From Viscum album (lineage: Eukaryota; Streptophyta; Magnoliopsida; Santalales; Viscaceae), in NCBI GenBank assembly GCA_963277665.1, contig OY728120.1, positions 424,024,138 to 424,088,137 on the forward strand: a stretch of 64,000 nucleotides of DNA, in the 5' to 3' direction. Both the position numbers and the translations under genes were made by a program. How positions within the stretch are numbered: the stretch's first letter is position 1; every line of letters begins with the position of its first letter. The notes under the pieces are model-generated. The model was not told where the DNA came from, searched no databases, and worked only from the letters and a program-made list of their open reading frames with translations. Shown one piece after another: positions 22,746 through 36,984 of this stretch.

Positions 22746-24779
22746 GAAGGTTTTATTGTTGGGGTATTTGTAAATAAAATTCCTTGAACTAGGTTATCCA
22801 AACAATGAAAAAGATTGATATTCTTGTTTTCGTCAGGCATTACTCCCCCTATGATAAATGATTTTGAAAAATGGAGAGTTTGTAACAATTATTAGAGAGA
22901 CTATACTCTTAATATCATCATATATAATATCATCAAATAAGAACAACATCATAAATTATCAGTGTTCAAAAATAATAATATTATTAAATTATAACCATCA
23001 ATCAATATTAAATTTTAACATGCTTAAAAAATTGACCCATGTTAAAAATATATATATTTTATAAAATTGATCATCCATTTGGATGATAACGGTTAAATGA
23101 AAAAAATTAAAATGCATGCATAACCCAAAACTCTAGTCTAGCATCAGTCCTACCTCCACATCCAAAAAAAATTCTTCATCCTAATCACCTTTAAAACCTT
23201 GAACCTATCCCATATAATAGGCATAAATTTTGTACATTTACCAGAGTACACATAAAATATGTGATCGTAACACTCATTCATGAACCAATAACGGCGTCTC
23301 AAATATATTCCCCAATATAGTTGGTGTATCCATGCAAGGTGAAATTATATAATGCAATAATACATAACATATAATATATCATGTTTGGTCATTAAATGCT
23401 AACTGGGATACCAAAACACCATACCATGTCTGCTTTCCCTAATTCTAATGAACCATCTCTATCATATCCACTAATTTTTTTGAAGATGTATCTTATCCAA
23501 TATGGACTCATATATTGGAACTGCATCACGGAAATGTGTAACATATATAATAATTATAAGAAAATGGAAACAAATTTAGGGAATGGTGTAACATATAGAT
23601 ACAAATGTATAAAGGAAACATATCTTTGAAAGGCATAACCTAGCCAGTCCCTTGTAAATAAGAATCTAGGATCCATATCCCAACATAGTGATACTCTAAG
23701 AACTCTAAAATAATTTTCACATGGGTGGTGTAACACATCACTAAAATATAATAGAATTAAATGTCTCTAATATTGGAGTTATGTAACATGAGATATAAGT
23801 GAGGTATCATAATTGAATATTTCCCATAAAAAACTTAGTATAACACACAAGTGTGGTATCGCCCAATGGGAATGATAAATCAATAAAGTGTTTCATTCCC
23901 TATCATTGATATATTATATAAATGAGCATCTAAATAAAAAAATATCTTCACTTTTAAAACAATAATTTTCTCCCAAAACATAACACATATACAAAACCAT
24001 ACCCCCTAATATCTTACTACTTATCAAAATTGATCAATATTCTAACAAAAATTCACCAACTAGACTAAAATAAACCAATCATCCATATCAATATCACAAA
24101 ACCACCCTCTCATTTTTTATAAAATAACCTAAAATAAATTCCATTATATCCCACACCCAATAGAAAATAAGAAGGAATGAGAAGGATAATCAAAGGACTC
24201 ATTAACACACCCAACCATGATATAATCATGTGAAATAAGATACAAATAACAAAAACCTAAATATACCCCCATGTGGAATATGTAAAAATACTATATAAGA
24301 CACATATGACTTCCCACTAAGGTATTTCACCCTACCATACACCCTTTTCAATGTCAGAGGGTGTCTAAACACATTGTATCACCCTTATTTCTCTTTTTAG
24401 TGACACAAGGTAAAATCATAATGTTCAATTACCAAATCAACCATTATAAGAAACCTAAGAACAAAGAAATTTTCAAGATTAAGTGGCTATTCTTGGTACA
24501 GTACTGACTTTCCCATCAATAAATACCCTCATAAATAATTTCTTGGTTTGTAAACTATATTCACACTCCTTCCTACAAAAATAAAATCTAGAAATAAAAT
24601 GGACCAATTACCCACATACTTACCAACATATTAGTTCTTCAATAAACAAAATAAGATTACATATGAAACATTTTCAATTTATTACATGTTTTATGTTCCT
24701 TTCATTGTATCTTTTTAAAAAATAGAAGTTTATATTAATTATGAATCCCTAAAACCCATAAAACATGTGTGGAATGACT
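22746..24779. other. Unassigned A+T-rich DNA where copia RT is expected
   Basis: Lies between copia integrase and RNase H remnants, so reverse transcriptase should be here, yet no YVDD-type motif was found on either strand. A possible plus-strand TATA (CTATATAAGA, 24291-24300), followed by a CT-rich leader-like run, suggests that an LTR fragment has replaced or interrupted it. Confidence 0.35.
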
Positions 24780-25160
24780 GATATGATCATAGAAAGTTAT
24801 CACATATCCTAAAAATGAATTTATAAATCATTCGATCAATAATCATATTTCTTTAAGTTAATCCTCCCTGAATGTGCGTGGAAGGAATATAATTTTTTGT
24901 CATGTATTTATTAATATTATATAGAGAACCTACCTTATTCATAAAGGAAATTTCACATAGAGTGTAATAAAATAATTCAGATTCATTCATATAGATATAA
25001 AGCATTATAATATAACTAAATGTGATTTATGATTTAATAGACTTTGCTTAAGATAAATAATAGTAAAGGATAATGGATTTTACTTATCCTTAGTTAGAAA
25101 AGAATACGTCATTTGAAGTATCCTAAATTGGGTGATTGCTAGATAGTTGAGAGATGATTT
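24780..25160 (+). pseudogene. Copia RNase H C-terminus remnant
   Basis: The best block is HIDIKHYNI near 24988, matching the HIDIRYHFI motif near the end of copia pol, preceded by a degraded NPVFHDRTK-like stretch. Further on, GFYLSLVRKEYV fits the DIFTKSL…F region. A purine tract follows at 25166. It is in the right order and on the right strand to belong with 21715-22745. Confidence 0.5.
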
Positions 25161-25165
25161 AAGTT

Positions 25166-25180
25166 AAAGAGAGGGGGATA
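25166..25180 (+). promoter_or_regulatory. Putative polypurine tract, copia
   Basis: AAAGAGAGGGGGATA follows the RNase H remnant. The bases after it (GTATATCACC) would start a 3' LTR, but no second copy of that sequence was found. Confidence 0.45.
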
Positions 25181-28100
25181 GTATATCACCATAAATTATT
25201 CATAAATAATACATAATGTTTTTAAATTTTCCAGGTCAACCCCATTATATTGTGTATAATAGTAAATTTATCTTTACGGTTGACCGTGGAATTTTTTTGA
25301 TGGTTTCATTTAACATGGAATATTATATTTGACCCTGGGATAAATTTTGGTGAAATTTCAAGCCATTTTGAATTATTAAAAATATTTATTATTTATTAAT
25401 AAAATATATATTTATCCCTAGAGTATAAAAATTTAATAAATATTTAATGGTGTCTAAATCATAATTATGACACACTAGTTATGTTTATAATTGTGGTTTT
25501 TTTTATAAAAATATATAATTTTCATTGAATATCTTTGAACCACATGATAAAGTATTAGAATTCATTATCATTAAATGTGAATAAATTATTTTTCTAAGTA
25601 TGTTTCATAAAACATTATTATGGTGAATGTTTCTTGGTTACATGGAAAGGTTATTCTATATAGTATTAATGTGCATATTATAAACTTCGTGTAATGGGAA
25701 TATATTTTGAGGTGACAAACATCTTTTAAAGTAGATTTAATTCATTGTATTTTTTAAGGATAAATAAATATTAATTAATTTTTTAGAGAATAATGGAAAC
25801 AAATATTTCCCTCCATAATTCCCTACCACCGTCTAATTGAACGAGGAATCCTCCATTTAATTATCCATTATAAGAAGTAAATAATGAAATTACACTTTCT
25901 ATTATCTATCTTCACACAAAAGTGGGTGTTATTTAACATTCATCATATTCATTATCAGAGGAAACAACAAAATTGAGGAATTTGATTTTGTTATCAAGTG
26001 ATTGGAATTAAAAATCGAGGTATGAAAATAATTTCGATTTTACCCTCATCCCTTGAATTATTCAATTCCTTTTTTATAATTTTGAATTTTTGGAATCCAT
26101 CGAGATAGAACGTGATAATGAATTTAAAAGGAATTTTACCATGAATGTAAAAATGATAAATAATCTTGGTGGAAACATAGAAACATGTATATAAATATTT
26201 ATAAATAAAATATTAATATTTATTATATATAATTGGAAATTATTCTTTTATGTTGAACATGATTATTTCACATTCTCTACTTTTAATCATTAAGATAGTG
26301 GGACTTAATGGAAAAAGAATAATTATTTTATCATAATGGTTTTTCACATGTAATGTTTATTATTTAAATTTTTGTAAATTTTGTTTGTGAATGATTAAAC
26401 ATATAATTAGATTACATAGTCCTCCCATTCCCTATATTAACCAATTTATATGGATGTCATTTTTATTTGGGCAGACAATTTTTACATTGATTATTATCCT
26501 TCATTCACATTTATAATTTTTCATATTTTTTTGGCTAAGGATTATATGTTCTATAAAGATCTCAAATTTGTTGAAATTGTGAAACATGTCATGTTCTACT
26601 CTCCACACAGTTTTTTATGCACATGTGGTAAATGTCGAGTGGCCATTTGGCCTCATATGTTGTGTATACTAACATACATGTCATGTGTGTCGGGACATAT
26701 AATGTTATATGAAATTTAATATAAGTAAAATTAATGTAATTATATATTAAATGGCATTAATTACATTTGATACATGCCCAAATTGGTTGGAAAGTCCCAA
26801 AAAACATGTAGTGTTTTGTACATGTCATGTAGGTTGGCTGGATATAATCAAAACATTACAATCTAGGTTATACATAACCTATACATTTTCAATAATTTTT
26901 TATATACTATGGGGGAATAATTTTCCTTACTATCTATGTACATGTCATTATCTCATGTATCATTAAATAGATACACATATTGTATCCAATATTAAATATC
27001 ATGAATGATGACCACTCATGGATTAAGAGATTACAATATAAGACCATTCTACCTGAGTGGCCCTATACAATGTCTACGTGCCAATAAACATGATTAATCA
27101 TGATTTCTCACCTAAGTGTCGGTTTTTGATATATGTTTAGTAAATTAAATGTATTTATCTATATAGATATGTATGGTAAGACACTTTTTGGATATCATAT
27201 GCCATATAAAAGAAACTTTCGGTATTTTGAGGATTTTAGGTCCATATATTAATAAAAAAGGTTTGGGTGCGATATTTGGAGAATAAATGGAATTTTGGTA
27301 CTCTTTTTTATATTGGGTAATGATCCTCAATTCATGGTATTTAGGTAATCCCTTGGTGATACACCCAATACAAAAAATGGTCCCCCATATTCCAGAAGGA
27401 TTTTTTGTACTCGTCTGTGAGACTGGGGTGAATGTCTTTCATATTCCAGAATATGGTTCGTAGTCCCTTGATATTAATGAGGTGTGGGTCAAGAATAATA
27501 TAGTTAGATTTTGAAATTCCCCATGCGATGAGGTGTGAGTCCTCCAACTATATAGATTGGTGTCTTAATATTTTTGACTATTCATGGCATCAGTACTCCC
27601 TCATATATTAGAGAGAAGTCCTCCATAAGGATCTGGTACTCCATCGACTGATATTAATACATTGAAATGGGGCGGTGACCTAGTAAATTTCATTATACAT
27701 AATAAGGATGTTATGAAAGACTATAAAATCAAGAGTCTTGAAAATTATGACATATCATCATGGGGATTCCATTGAGATTATATTGGAAATATAATCCTTT
27801 ATGTATACCTAATAATTATGCATTATATCCAGACAATCATTTTTTGTTATAGTGTTCTTATGATAAACTAAGAATCATGGGTTCTTTGTGTGGTAGAAAA
27901 AATTTTATAAATATTAAATAAAGATTTATATTATTCCCTTTTCTATAGTTTTTGTAGTAATATAGAATATCTAGTTCCTTTAGGATACTTTTTTTTTATT
28001 CTCTGGTATTTGGTTGAGTTGAAAAACTAAGTTATCATTTTCATATATTTTCACAGAATCCTACATGGTATATTTATATTCATCCTTTCAAGGTACTCAT

Positions 28101-28814
28101 TACCACACATTTTCTTTTAGTGTGGATGATATTCAATTTAGAGTTAATAAGGGTAGAAGTGGAGTTTGTGATGTTTGAGATGTTGTTACACAGTATCTGA
28201 TGATGGTTTTTGGTAGAGACAATTTCTTATGGAGTCTCTTATAAGAGACCATATGGGTAGGAGGTTTCATCCTATACAAAAATTAAATTTTCCCAAATTA
28301 TTGTTGTATTCAATATATTTTTTCACATTTTGTATTTTACCTTAACGACATTATACTTTTCAATGATCTCATGTTCTCACATTTCATATAATTTAGATGT
28401 TATATATCTACATGTAGGATTTTGATGGTTTTTAATTTATTTTTAATGCATTAACGTTATAGGTTTTTGTGTACTAAGGCCTATAATATATAGATTTTTC
28501 TTACTAATTATAGTTACCTTCCACTAGATTGTTAAAGGTGATCTTGGGGTGGCATACCTATCTTATCATCAGGATGGGTGGGGTCTCAGTTGGTTATGTT
28601 AGGTTAGAATAGTATTAGGTAATTTTCAGTATTTAGGAAGGAATTTGTAGATAGTTTTTTTAGGATTGTTTTGGGAATTTAGCAAGTGACATAAAGGTGG
28701 TATTTTGTTTTTTACCAAAATAGAAAGACTATTATATATTGGGAATCTAATATATCATTTCAAAAAAAAACTAATAACATGTTAGTTTATGAAAAATTAT
28801 AAGGAGTCAATTGT
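25181..28814. other. Unassigned A+T-rich DNA
   Basis: No domain recognisable on either strand. There are LTR-like textures, such as a CT-rich ACCACCGTCTAATTG patch near 25830 with leader-like DNA after it. The phrase CATATTCCAGAA recurs near 27387 and 27440, and ACATGTCATGT occurs at several points between 26580 and 26960. The short open frames look fortuitous. Confidence 0.35.
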
Positions 28815-28824
28815 GGGGGGGGGG
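28815..28824 (+). other. Ten-G homopolymer, possible polypurine tract
   Basis: TTGT, then ten G, then AGTG, followed by TGTGTCAATACATG. A G run of this length is striking in such A+T-rich DNA, and its position before a TG would suit a copia purine tract and LTR start. No flanking pol remnant or second LTR confirms it. Confidence 0.35.
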
Positions 28825-28827
28825 AGT

Positions 28828-30585
28828 GTGTCAATACATGATTAATTTAGTGGAAAATCATGATTTTTAATATCCTTCCTTTGTTAGATCATGTTGATAA
28901 GTTGTAATAACCATGGTTACCTATTATAAAGTATAGTATTTCTCCCATAGAAAAATATATCTTATTTAAAGATACGGATGAGAAATATCTATACCAATTC
29001 TTGAGCCTCACACAATTAAGTGATGAGGCATCAATTCAGAGATTGATTGTCAGTTATCTTTTCCCCATTATTATAGGGATGATTCCACACCAACTATTTT
29101 TAGTCTTGATCTTACATTCGATGCTGAGAGTAGTTCTTAATAAGATAAATAGGGTTATCTATAGTCTATATATTCTATATAAACTCCAGTTATAGATACA
29201 TCAATATATTTTAAGGAGATCTTGATCCCCATAAAGTAGAATATTGGTTGGAGTTTAAGATTTATTTTAACTATCTAGATTTTTTAATTTCTCTACCATA
29301 TAGAGATTCTTACATTTTATTTATTTGTTAAGGTGAAATAAATGATTAGTTTATGTTTATCCCAACAAATAATGGTATTATCCTAACATGATTTTGTTTT
29401 ATGGTTATTATCATGTTTAAGGATAATTGATTCAATGATCTCGATTGAAAAATTATTCTTACTAGCTCAAGACATTGAGAAACTCCTCCATTATGAGATT
29501 TATTATTATGGTTGCACCACTCATACATCACTTTTCTATACTAGATACCTAAGATGAAAGTTTTATCGTTGATATTTTATCAGTGTGATGAACCCCATCA
29601 TTCAGAATGGGATAATGATTTCTGGTGTATTTATAGAGTGAGTTATAGAATATATTTCATTGGGAGGGATGCATCAAGATTATTTGATTCATGTAGAAAT
29701 CACTAAAATCATTCTAAGAGGTTATTCTATAAGAGAGTTTGTGATATGAAAAATTCTAGAGGTAGATGTTACTTTTGGATATCTCAATCTACAATAAAGC
29801 GACCCAAGTTAAACATAAAATAAAAAGTACTTGAATTTCATAGTTTAAATAATACATCTCACAAATAATCTCACAATATAAGGGCATAAATTTATTTTTT
29901 CATAGAGAATAGATATATTAAAATATTATTTCACAACACCCTTGAAACTATATTTATAAATATTTTATTATATACCCTCTTCTATAAATCCAATAGAATA
30001 TACTAATATTCAAAATACATGGAATAGAAAAATAATATTGGGTTGATCTTGAATGATCAGTAAGGGGATCTTATCAACAAGTCATATTGATTAGATCATA
30101 TTTAGGAGGTAAAAATTGAATGGAGTAGAAATATTAGTTATAAATCTATTTAATTATAAATGGATATCATTAAACTTAATTTAGAACTAACTATCATGGA
30201 ATTGGAATATAAGACCAAAAGAAGTCATCAATACATATAATAGTAATAAGAAACATGGAAACATAACTTAAGAATCAAGGATATCATTAGAACATGGAAT
30301 ATCATAAATTTTTTGTATATCATAGAAATATATCATGTATTTGGAAAAGAGAGAGAAAAAAATATAAATATATGTAAAAATATTATAGTAGAGAATATAT
30401 CAAAACATGATTCCCAAAATCTAGTGGAGCATATATCCCTACCCAATTCCAGCAGTGGAGTGAGAATTTCTTACATGATTCCCATAGATATCTCATAAAA
30501 TATAGAACCATAACCAATTCATTAGAGAGAGATAAATAAAATTACCCATCATTAACAATATATATGGGTTCTCATATAAATAAAA
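28828..30585. other. Unassigned A+T-rich DNA
   Basis: No domain recognised; frames are short and stop-rich. It ends where homology between the two LTRs of the minus-strand Ty3 element C begins. Confidence 0.35.
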
Positions 30586-33500
30586 TCATTCATCTAATCT
30601 TAAATAACCCATGGGATAACAATATAGTTCACAACCATTCCAAATGGTATCTTATAAAGAATGATTATTTGGAACTCAAAACAGGATCACCTAAAAGGAA
30701 TTTTTAAAAATAGGATATAGGGGTGATTTATGAACCATTACCCTATTGGAGTTGGATTGTTTGAAAATATAATAGAATTTAAAAAAATATTTTTCCTAGA
30801 ATGCCATATTAAAAGATGTTATTTTACAGTCACTTTTCAAATACCAATATTTTATATATGAAGAGAAAACTTATTAAATTATTATTTCAAAAAATGTAAA
30901 ATAATAGGAATTTTATATGTGATAAAACATATGCAAAAAAATTAAAGATTATGGGAAGAATATAAGATCTTGAAAAGGATTATTTTTAAAAAATTTGTAG
31001 ATGGAATTATTGGAACCCCATATTGTTAAAAGGGTAAAAAACCTTTATTTAAAAAAAAATGTAGAATATAAGGATCATAGGAGATAAAACCAATTTTAGT
31101 TCCCAATAATATATATAAAACATTAGTGGGAAGTAAAAACATGTAAATGAAAGAAAATCCTTTTAAAGTAGGTTTATTTACTCATGAAGAATTTATAATT
31201 CTATGACATAGGATATTTATCAAGATTGAATATATTGATGTGAAACATGGTTCCCTAGAAAGAATTTATAAATATAGAATAAAATAAATATAAGTTATAA
31301 TAAATATATATTCAAATATTATAATCAAATAGGATTCATTATGAGCCAAGGAAAGGATTTGAATTATGAAAACCCATACTACTTTGGGAATTTTTTAGTC
31401 AAACCCCTAAGATATAATGAACATTGAATATAATATTTAATATCATGAAAATTAGTAGATTTATGATTCAAAAATATTACATGTAATTAGATATAAACGT
31501 TTAATTAGAATATGGTTTATAATGTGAAATATGTATTAACGTATCATAATTGAGACAAGAGCCCCATACATTGTTCGAAATTCATTTTTTGCATGTGCTT
31601 GAAATCATGAATAATAAAACTAAGTTTATCAGCATTATTTTCATGAGAATTATTCTTATATATTTAATTTCATAATAGAACATTTATTATTATATTATGC
31701 TAAATTCTTATGTATTGTTTTCTTATTTTTGGGTGAAAATTGATCTAGCGTCGTCTTATTTTGGTAACATTAGTGATAAAATATAATATTTTAATAATAA
31801 GATAAATACTTAATATAACTATTAAAAACCCAACAAGAAAAAATAATTTTCTTATTAATATAAAATAAAAATACATTTATGTTCTCATAGTCATCCTTGT
31901 TAGAGTTGTATGACATCATTCCTGTATGTGGTTAAACCTAATCAAACATAATCATAACATAATTAAGGGATTATTTTGGCTATGAAAGTTGTTTTTTGAA
32001 ATAATATCATTATTAAATAACAATAATGATATTATTTAATTTTTTTATGTTTCTGAATTATATTTTAATAGGTTTAGACAAATAATTAAAACCGATAAAA
32101 AAAAAATTAATACTTCATGGAGGTTATAGTTCACATGTACGCATGATCAATGATAGTTTATGTTTCTTGGGACTAGAAAATAAAAAAGGTTATTTTCTAA
32201 TATAATGAAATTAGGGTATAATAACTAAAATTATTTAATTATATTATAGTATTTATTATTGTTTTTAAAGATGGAAATTGATATGAAATGATTCAGAAGA
32301 AGGTAATAGTCACATAGAGAGATTGAGTTCTCTCCTATAAATATCCTTATAAATTGAGGCCTTAAGATATTAAATGATGAACACAGGATTAATAAATATT
32401 TATAGGGTTTTAACATGAAAATAAGATAATATTTTTAAAATAAATTTATGGAATGCAGTAATTTAAACTGGAGGGAGTGTTCCCTTTCTATAAGTTAATA
32501 GGAGGGAAATTTTGGAATTACTTTTTACATTTTCAATAATTTAAAGTTTATATTAAAAGTTAAAAGGTCCAAAAATTTAAAAAATAGAAATTTAGGTTAT
32601 TTTTGGATGATTATATCATTGAAAACCCATTTTGAAACTTTTTTTTACATGTTTTGGATCCTTTCTTCTTAGTAAATCAAAATTTACAACTTTTACTTTT
32701 AGAGAGGTAATTAATTGTCAACCTTAGTAATTAATTTTAATGACCAAAATTAAAATTAAATATTTTAACTAATTTTAAAATTATTATATTATATTTTAAA
32801 ATCAGTTTATCATTTACAATTTCTAAAGCTACAAAGATTTAATTTTTAAATAAACACATATAACGTGTAAAATTAATTTTTAAAAAATGTGTGTTTTCAT
32901 GGTGAAAACTCATGTGTATTTCCTAGTAATAAAAACTAAAACATTTCATAAAATAAATTAGTTTATTATAAAAAAATAGTTTTAAAATCATGCCAAAAGG
33001 AAATTTTACCATTATAATATTTAAAATAAAAGATAAAAAATAGTTTTTATTATAATTAAAAGCATTCTTCTAATTTATATGGTCAAAATTGGATTTATAA
33101 ATAACAAAAATATATCTTTAAAATGAATATATTTATTCCTTAAAAAATTATTTGATAATTTAAAAAAAGATTTTATTTTTTTAAATTATAATAAGGTAAT
33201 AAAATTCATCATTTTTTTAGAATGGTTTTTTACATTATTCATCTAAAAAAATTATTTCAAAAAAATACAAGAAAAACAATATTATAATAATTTTCATATG
33301 GTAATTTTAATGTTTAATTAAATTATAACAAATTCATTTTCTAAATTCAATAGAAATTATGTTTAATATAAAACAAATTAGTGGAAGATATAATTATTTT
33401 AAAGAAATTGATCTTATATTAACATATCTTTTAGCATATTTTTCCTAGTGTGTACACTCTTATTGATAGCTACGAATTTAAAAGCCATAATAAATCTATA

Positions 33501-33628
33501 ATAATTCAAAAAATTATTTTATTAATGTATCATTGTTCTTGTATTTGTTTATCATATCGTTTAAGATAATCCACTCAGTATAATATATATTTAAGGGAAA
33601 CTATTTACTAAAATCGTGTTATATTACA
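30586..33628 (-). repeat. 3' LTR of Ty3 element C
   Basis: On the minus strand it starts TGTAATATAACACGATTTT at 33628, directly after a G-rich purine tract. It aligns with 40163 onwards: GTGATTTATGAACCATTACCC here against GTAATTTATGAACCATTACTC there, and ATCATTCATCTAATCTTAAATAACC against ATCATGCATCTTATCATAAATAACC at the low end. Homology to the right LTR stops at about 30585, taken as the boundary. The two LTRs are heavily diverged, so the insertion is old. Confidence 0.68.
31999..32037. repeat. Perfect 16-bp inverted repeat
   Basis: AAATAATATCATTATT and its exact complement are separated by a 7-bp loop. It lies within the LTR of Ty3 element C and is not seen at the matching place in the other LTR, so it may be a local event. 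Confidence 0.8.
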
Positions 33629-33630
33629 TT

Positions 33631-33647
33631 ATAACCCCCATAAAAAG
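33631..33647 (-). promoter_or_regulatory. Polypurine tract of Ty3 element C
   Basis: Minus strand CTTTTTATGGGGGTTAT lies just upstream of the LTR start. It is degraded, but the G5 run is in place between the end of pol and the LTR. Confidence 0.55.
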
Positions 33648-33689
33648 AATATTTTCCTTGAAATTTAGGAAACTATAAATGAAATATTT

Positions 33690-36600
33690 GTTGGTAATTT
33701 TTCCACATTACAATGCCAATTTCCAAAATAAATTAATCTAAATTTTTATTACTTTATAGATCTTTCACCAGTTGAGTGGTCTTGTTTTATACCATATTAT
33801 CTCTTAGAAAAAAGATCCCCATTCATTGTTTCTCAATTGATAGATCATGTTCCAATAGTAAGGATTCTATTTTCAATACATGTTAAGGGTCAGGTATGTA
33901 CTTCTTCAAAATCAATACATGGAACATATCATTTACATGGGAGAGGAAACTAAAAGTCCAAAGGTACAATCAACTTAACCAACAAAATCAATGATCTAAA
34001 AGGGACTGATGTACCTATGGCTTGACTTCCCATTCATCTCAAATCTTGTAAATCTCTTTCATGAAGATATTTAGAAGAAAATTTTATTTCAAACTTAAAA
34101 CTATACATTTAATGAATTATTATATACATATTTCTAATATAAAAATTGTTAAGGTTCCATAAGCTTCAAATTGTTTTGAAATTGCTCTATCGTTTCTTGG
34201 AAAATGTATGTACCTATGGGTTCCCTCTCTCCAACTTCATCCCATCACATGATAGTCCAATATATTTTCCGAAATATATACTCATACAATTAAATTTGAA
34301 TTATTGAATGAAATTTTTTGTTATATAGAAATTCTACTTGGGTAATGTTTTTCCCACAACATCCTAGGAAATCCATAAAAAATATCATATTATACCTCCA
34401 GAGTTATTATAGTCATATCCTACAAACCATATTTCTGAGGGTGAAAAAATGTATTGAAAATAAAAAATGTCTCAAATTATTTCATAATACCTCTACATAT
34501 CCTAGAGGTAATACTAAAATCCCAATATTATATAGTGGAGAGTGGTACTCTATAAAACCTTACCACTTACCCTATGTATATCGTAGATATTTGGTGAAGA
34601 TAGAAATCTTCTTTGGTGGAAATAAAATATCCTTAGTAAGGATATCAACTATAACCAAAATATCATTTTTCCCTTTAAAATATTAGGGTTTCCAATTATT
34701 TAATTGATGGTAAAACTTTTCCATTTCCATATTAATATGGTTAATGGTTATAAAATACACTTAGGCTTCTATTATTCAGCCTGAACATACCCCCATACCA
34801 GGAATCAGGATATGTAATTTGTAATCTCCCTCTCTATATTATCCCACTAAATGGTTTTCCTTAGATCATTTTACATATTTTTTATTCTTGGAATAATATA
34901 TAAGTATATGATGTGAGAATAATCCAAAATCTACCTCTTTCATACTAGTTTTTATGGGACACATATCCAGGTACAAAGTTTTATAAATATATATTTATCA
35001 ATGTTTAATTCGAAAATATTAAATGCGTCTTTGGTATCTGAAAATTATCTTTTTGGATAAATTGATATGATTGGAAGGTTGATTAGTATGTTGGGAAAGG
35101 TTATATTTATATCCCACCATCATGAATTTAAGATTTTTCCATTTTAATACATGATTATTGGTTTCCTTTTAGTCCTCATCATGAATGAAGTTGCATGGTA
35201 TTTCATACTAAGATCATCAGCCACCTTACTTTCTTTCCTTAGGTGTAAATGTATATATAAGTAATAATATTTTTCAATTTGAACCATATATATTGGACAA
35301 TAGTCAACTCATTCTATATGAATATATTTTTCAAGATCTTTTGATTTGTGTATACAAATCACACTTTTTTCTATTGATACCATTCAACCAAATATTTAAT
35401 GAAAAGATCACTACTATCTCTTTTAAATCATATATTGTGTAATTTTTCTCACAAGTGTTTAATTCGAATGAGGCATAAGAAATTACAATATCATTTTTCC
35501 TAATTATTTATCATAAGATATTTTTAAAATAATCACATTATATTATAAACCCTACCCACATTAATGTAATATGTATAAAGGTGTATTATCCAACATCTAA
35601 CTTAGTTCCTTAAAACCATCTTCGCATTAATAATTCCAAATAAACTTCACTCTCTTCTATGTTAACTTGGTTCTAGGATTTTATATCCATGATAAATTAC
35701 AAAAAACATCTATAGTATCCAAAAAACAAAAAAAAACTACAGGTATCTATTACAATGGTTGGTTTGGGCCATTACAAGATAACTTCCATCATTTAATGAT
35801 CTAAATATATTTCCTTAATGGTTATTTTGTGACCTAATAATAATACTTTCTATAAAAATAGTTCACACTATATTAATATCTCATATAGTTTCTCCTTTCA
35901 TAAGTTATTCAAAATAATCCATAAATGATCATTATACTATTCTATTCACATGGAATATATGAAAATATCATATAGAATGACTTTTAAAAAATGATCAAGT
36001 TGGTATTCAAAGACATTATTCATTAGATCAATATTTATATTAGTAAAATTCATAAGTTCAAATGGATTCACTATAAATTTATTGTGTCTATACCTAGTAT
36101 ATATTGTTGTCTTAGGAATATCTTCCCTTTTGGCCCTTAACTGATGATATCTAGATCAAAATTCAACAATTGTGAAGTGTTGAGGTCCTTGGAGTTTGAT
36201 CAAATAGGTCATTGATATGAGGTAGAGGATAATTGATCTTGATCATTATTTTATTAAGCCCATGTTAGTAAATACATAGATGGATAGATTTGCCCTTATT
36301 TTTTACAAAGAGTAATGGTTCACCCCATGGTGAGGCACTCATATATAAAAATTACCTACCAAAATTCTCCTAGTGTTTCTTATTTATTTCCTTTAATTCA
36401 GTAGTTTCCATTCTATATGGAATCTTTATGATAGGAAAGAATCCAAGTATTAATTCAATTAAAAACACAACCTCACACTCTGGAGGAAGACCAAAAAATT
36501 CATCAAAAAATATATCTATATAATCAGATTCAATAGGCATGTCATGAATGTTGACTTCTTCCCTAATAATTTTTGTTAACAGTACATCATTTCTAGGTAT

Positions 36601-36970
36601 TAGGATCCGTATAAAATAATTTTCTTCTAATTTAATTCCAGGATCATCCATTAATTGATATTTTATAATATAATGGTTTTGGATATTAAATTATATATCC
36701 TTGTACTAACAACTTATATGTTCTTTATACAAGGATAAACATTGCACACCCAATATAACATCAAATTCAAAAATGTGTATAATAACTAGATTTTCATGAA
36801 ATAACTTAATAAAAATATTGTTTAGAGAATAGTTATATATCATAGATCCTATCATTGTCTTATAAGGTGTTTTGAAATATTGTTTATTATCCACAAGTTA
36901 TGGTGGTGAATCCAAATTCTATGTAAACATGTTTGATAAAAAATAATGTGAAGAACCAAAATAAAATAAT
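33690..36970 (-). pseudogene. Ty3 element C pol: protease, RT, RNase H, integrase
   Basis: Read right to left on the minus strand. Protease LFYFGSSHYFLS (36960; catalytic D changed to Y) is followed by FDVILGVQCLSLY (36750). RT opens with FFGLPPECEVVFLIELILG and PYRMETTELKEI (36370-36550), then an IPKTTIYTRYRH block near 36110 and ILYDIFIYS near 35950 (first D of the YxDD-type box changed to Y). RNase H has HDLKEIVVIFSLNIW and ERKVADDLSMK. Integrase has ILVIVDILTK near 34650, NITQVEFLYNKKFHS near 34340 and DEVGER. The C-terminus has FHVLILKKYIPDP near 33870. Stops are frequent but the order is complete, as in Ty3 elements of the RYGHYEF type. The 122-residue plus-strand frame at 34318-34686 is its antisense shadow. 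Confidence 0.88.
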
Positions 36971-36984
36971 TCAATTGAAAATTT

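Noticed and set aside
34318..34686. A 122-residue plus-strand frame.
   Set aside because: It is the antisense of the Ty3 element C integrase, whose motifs read in order on the minus strand.
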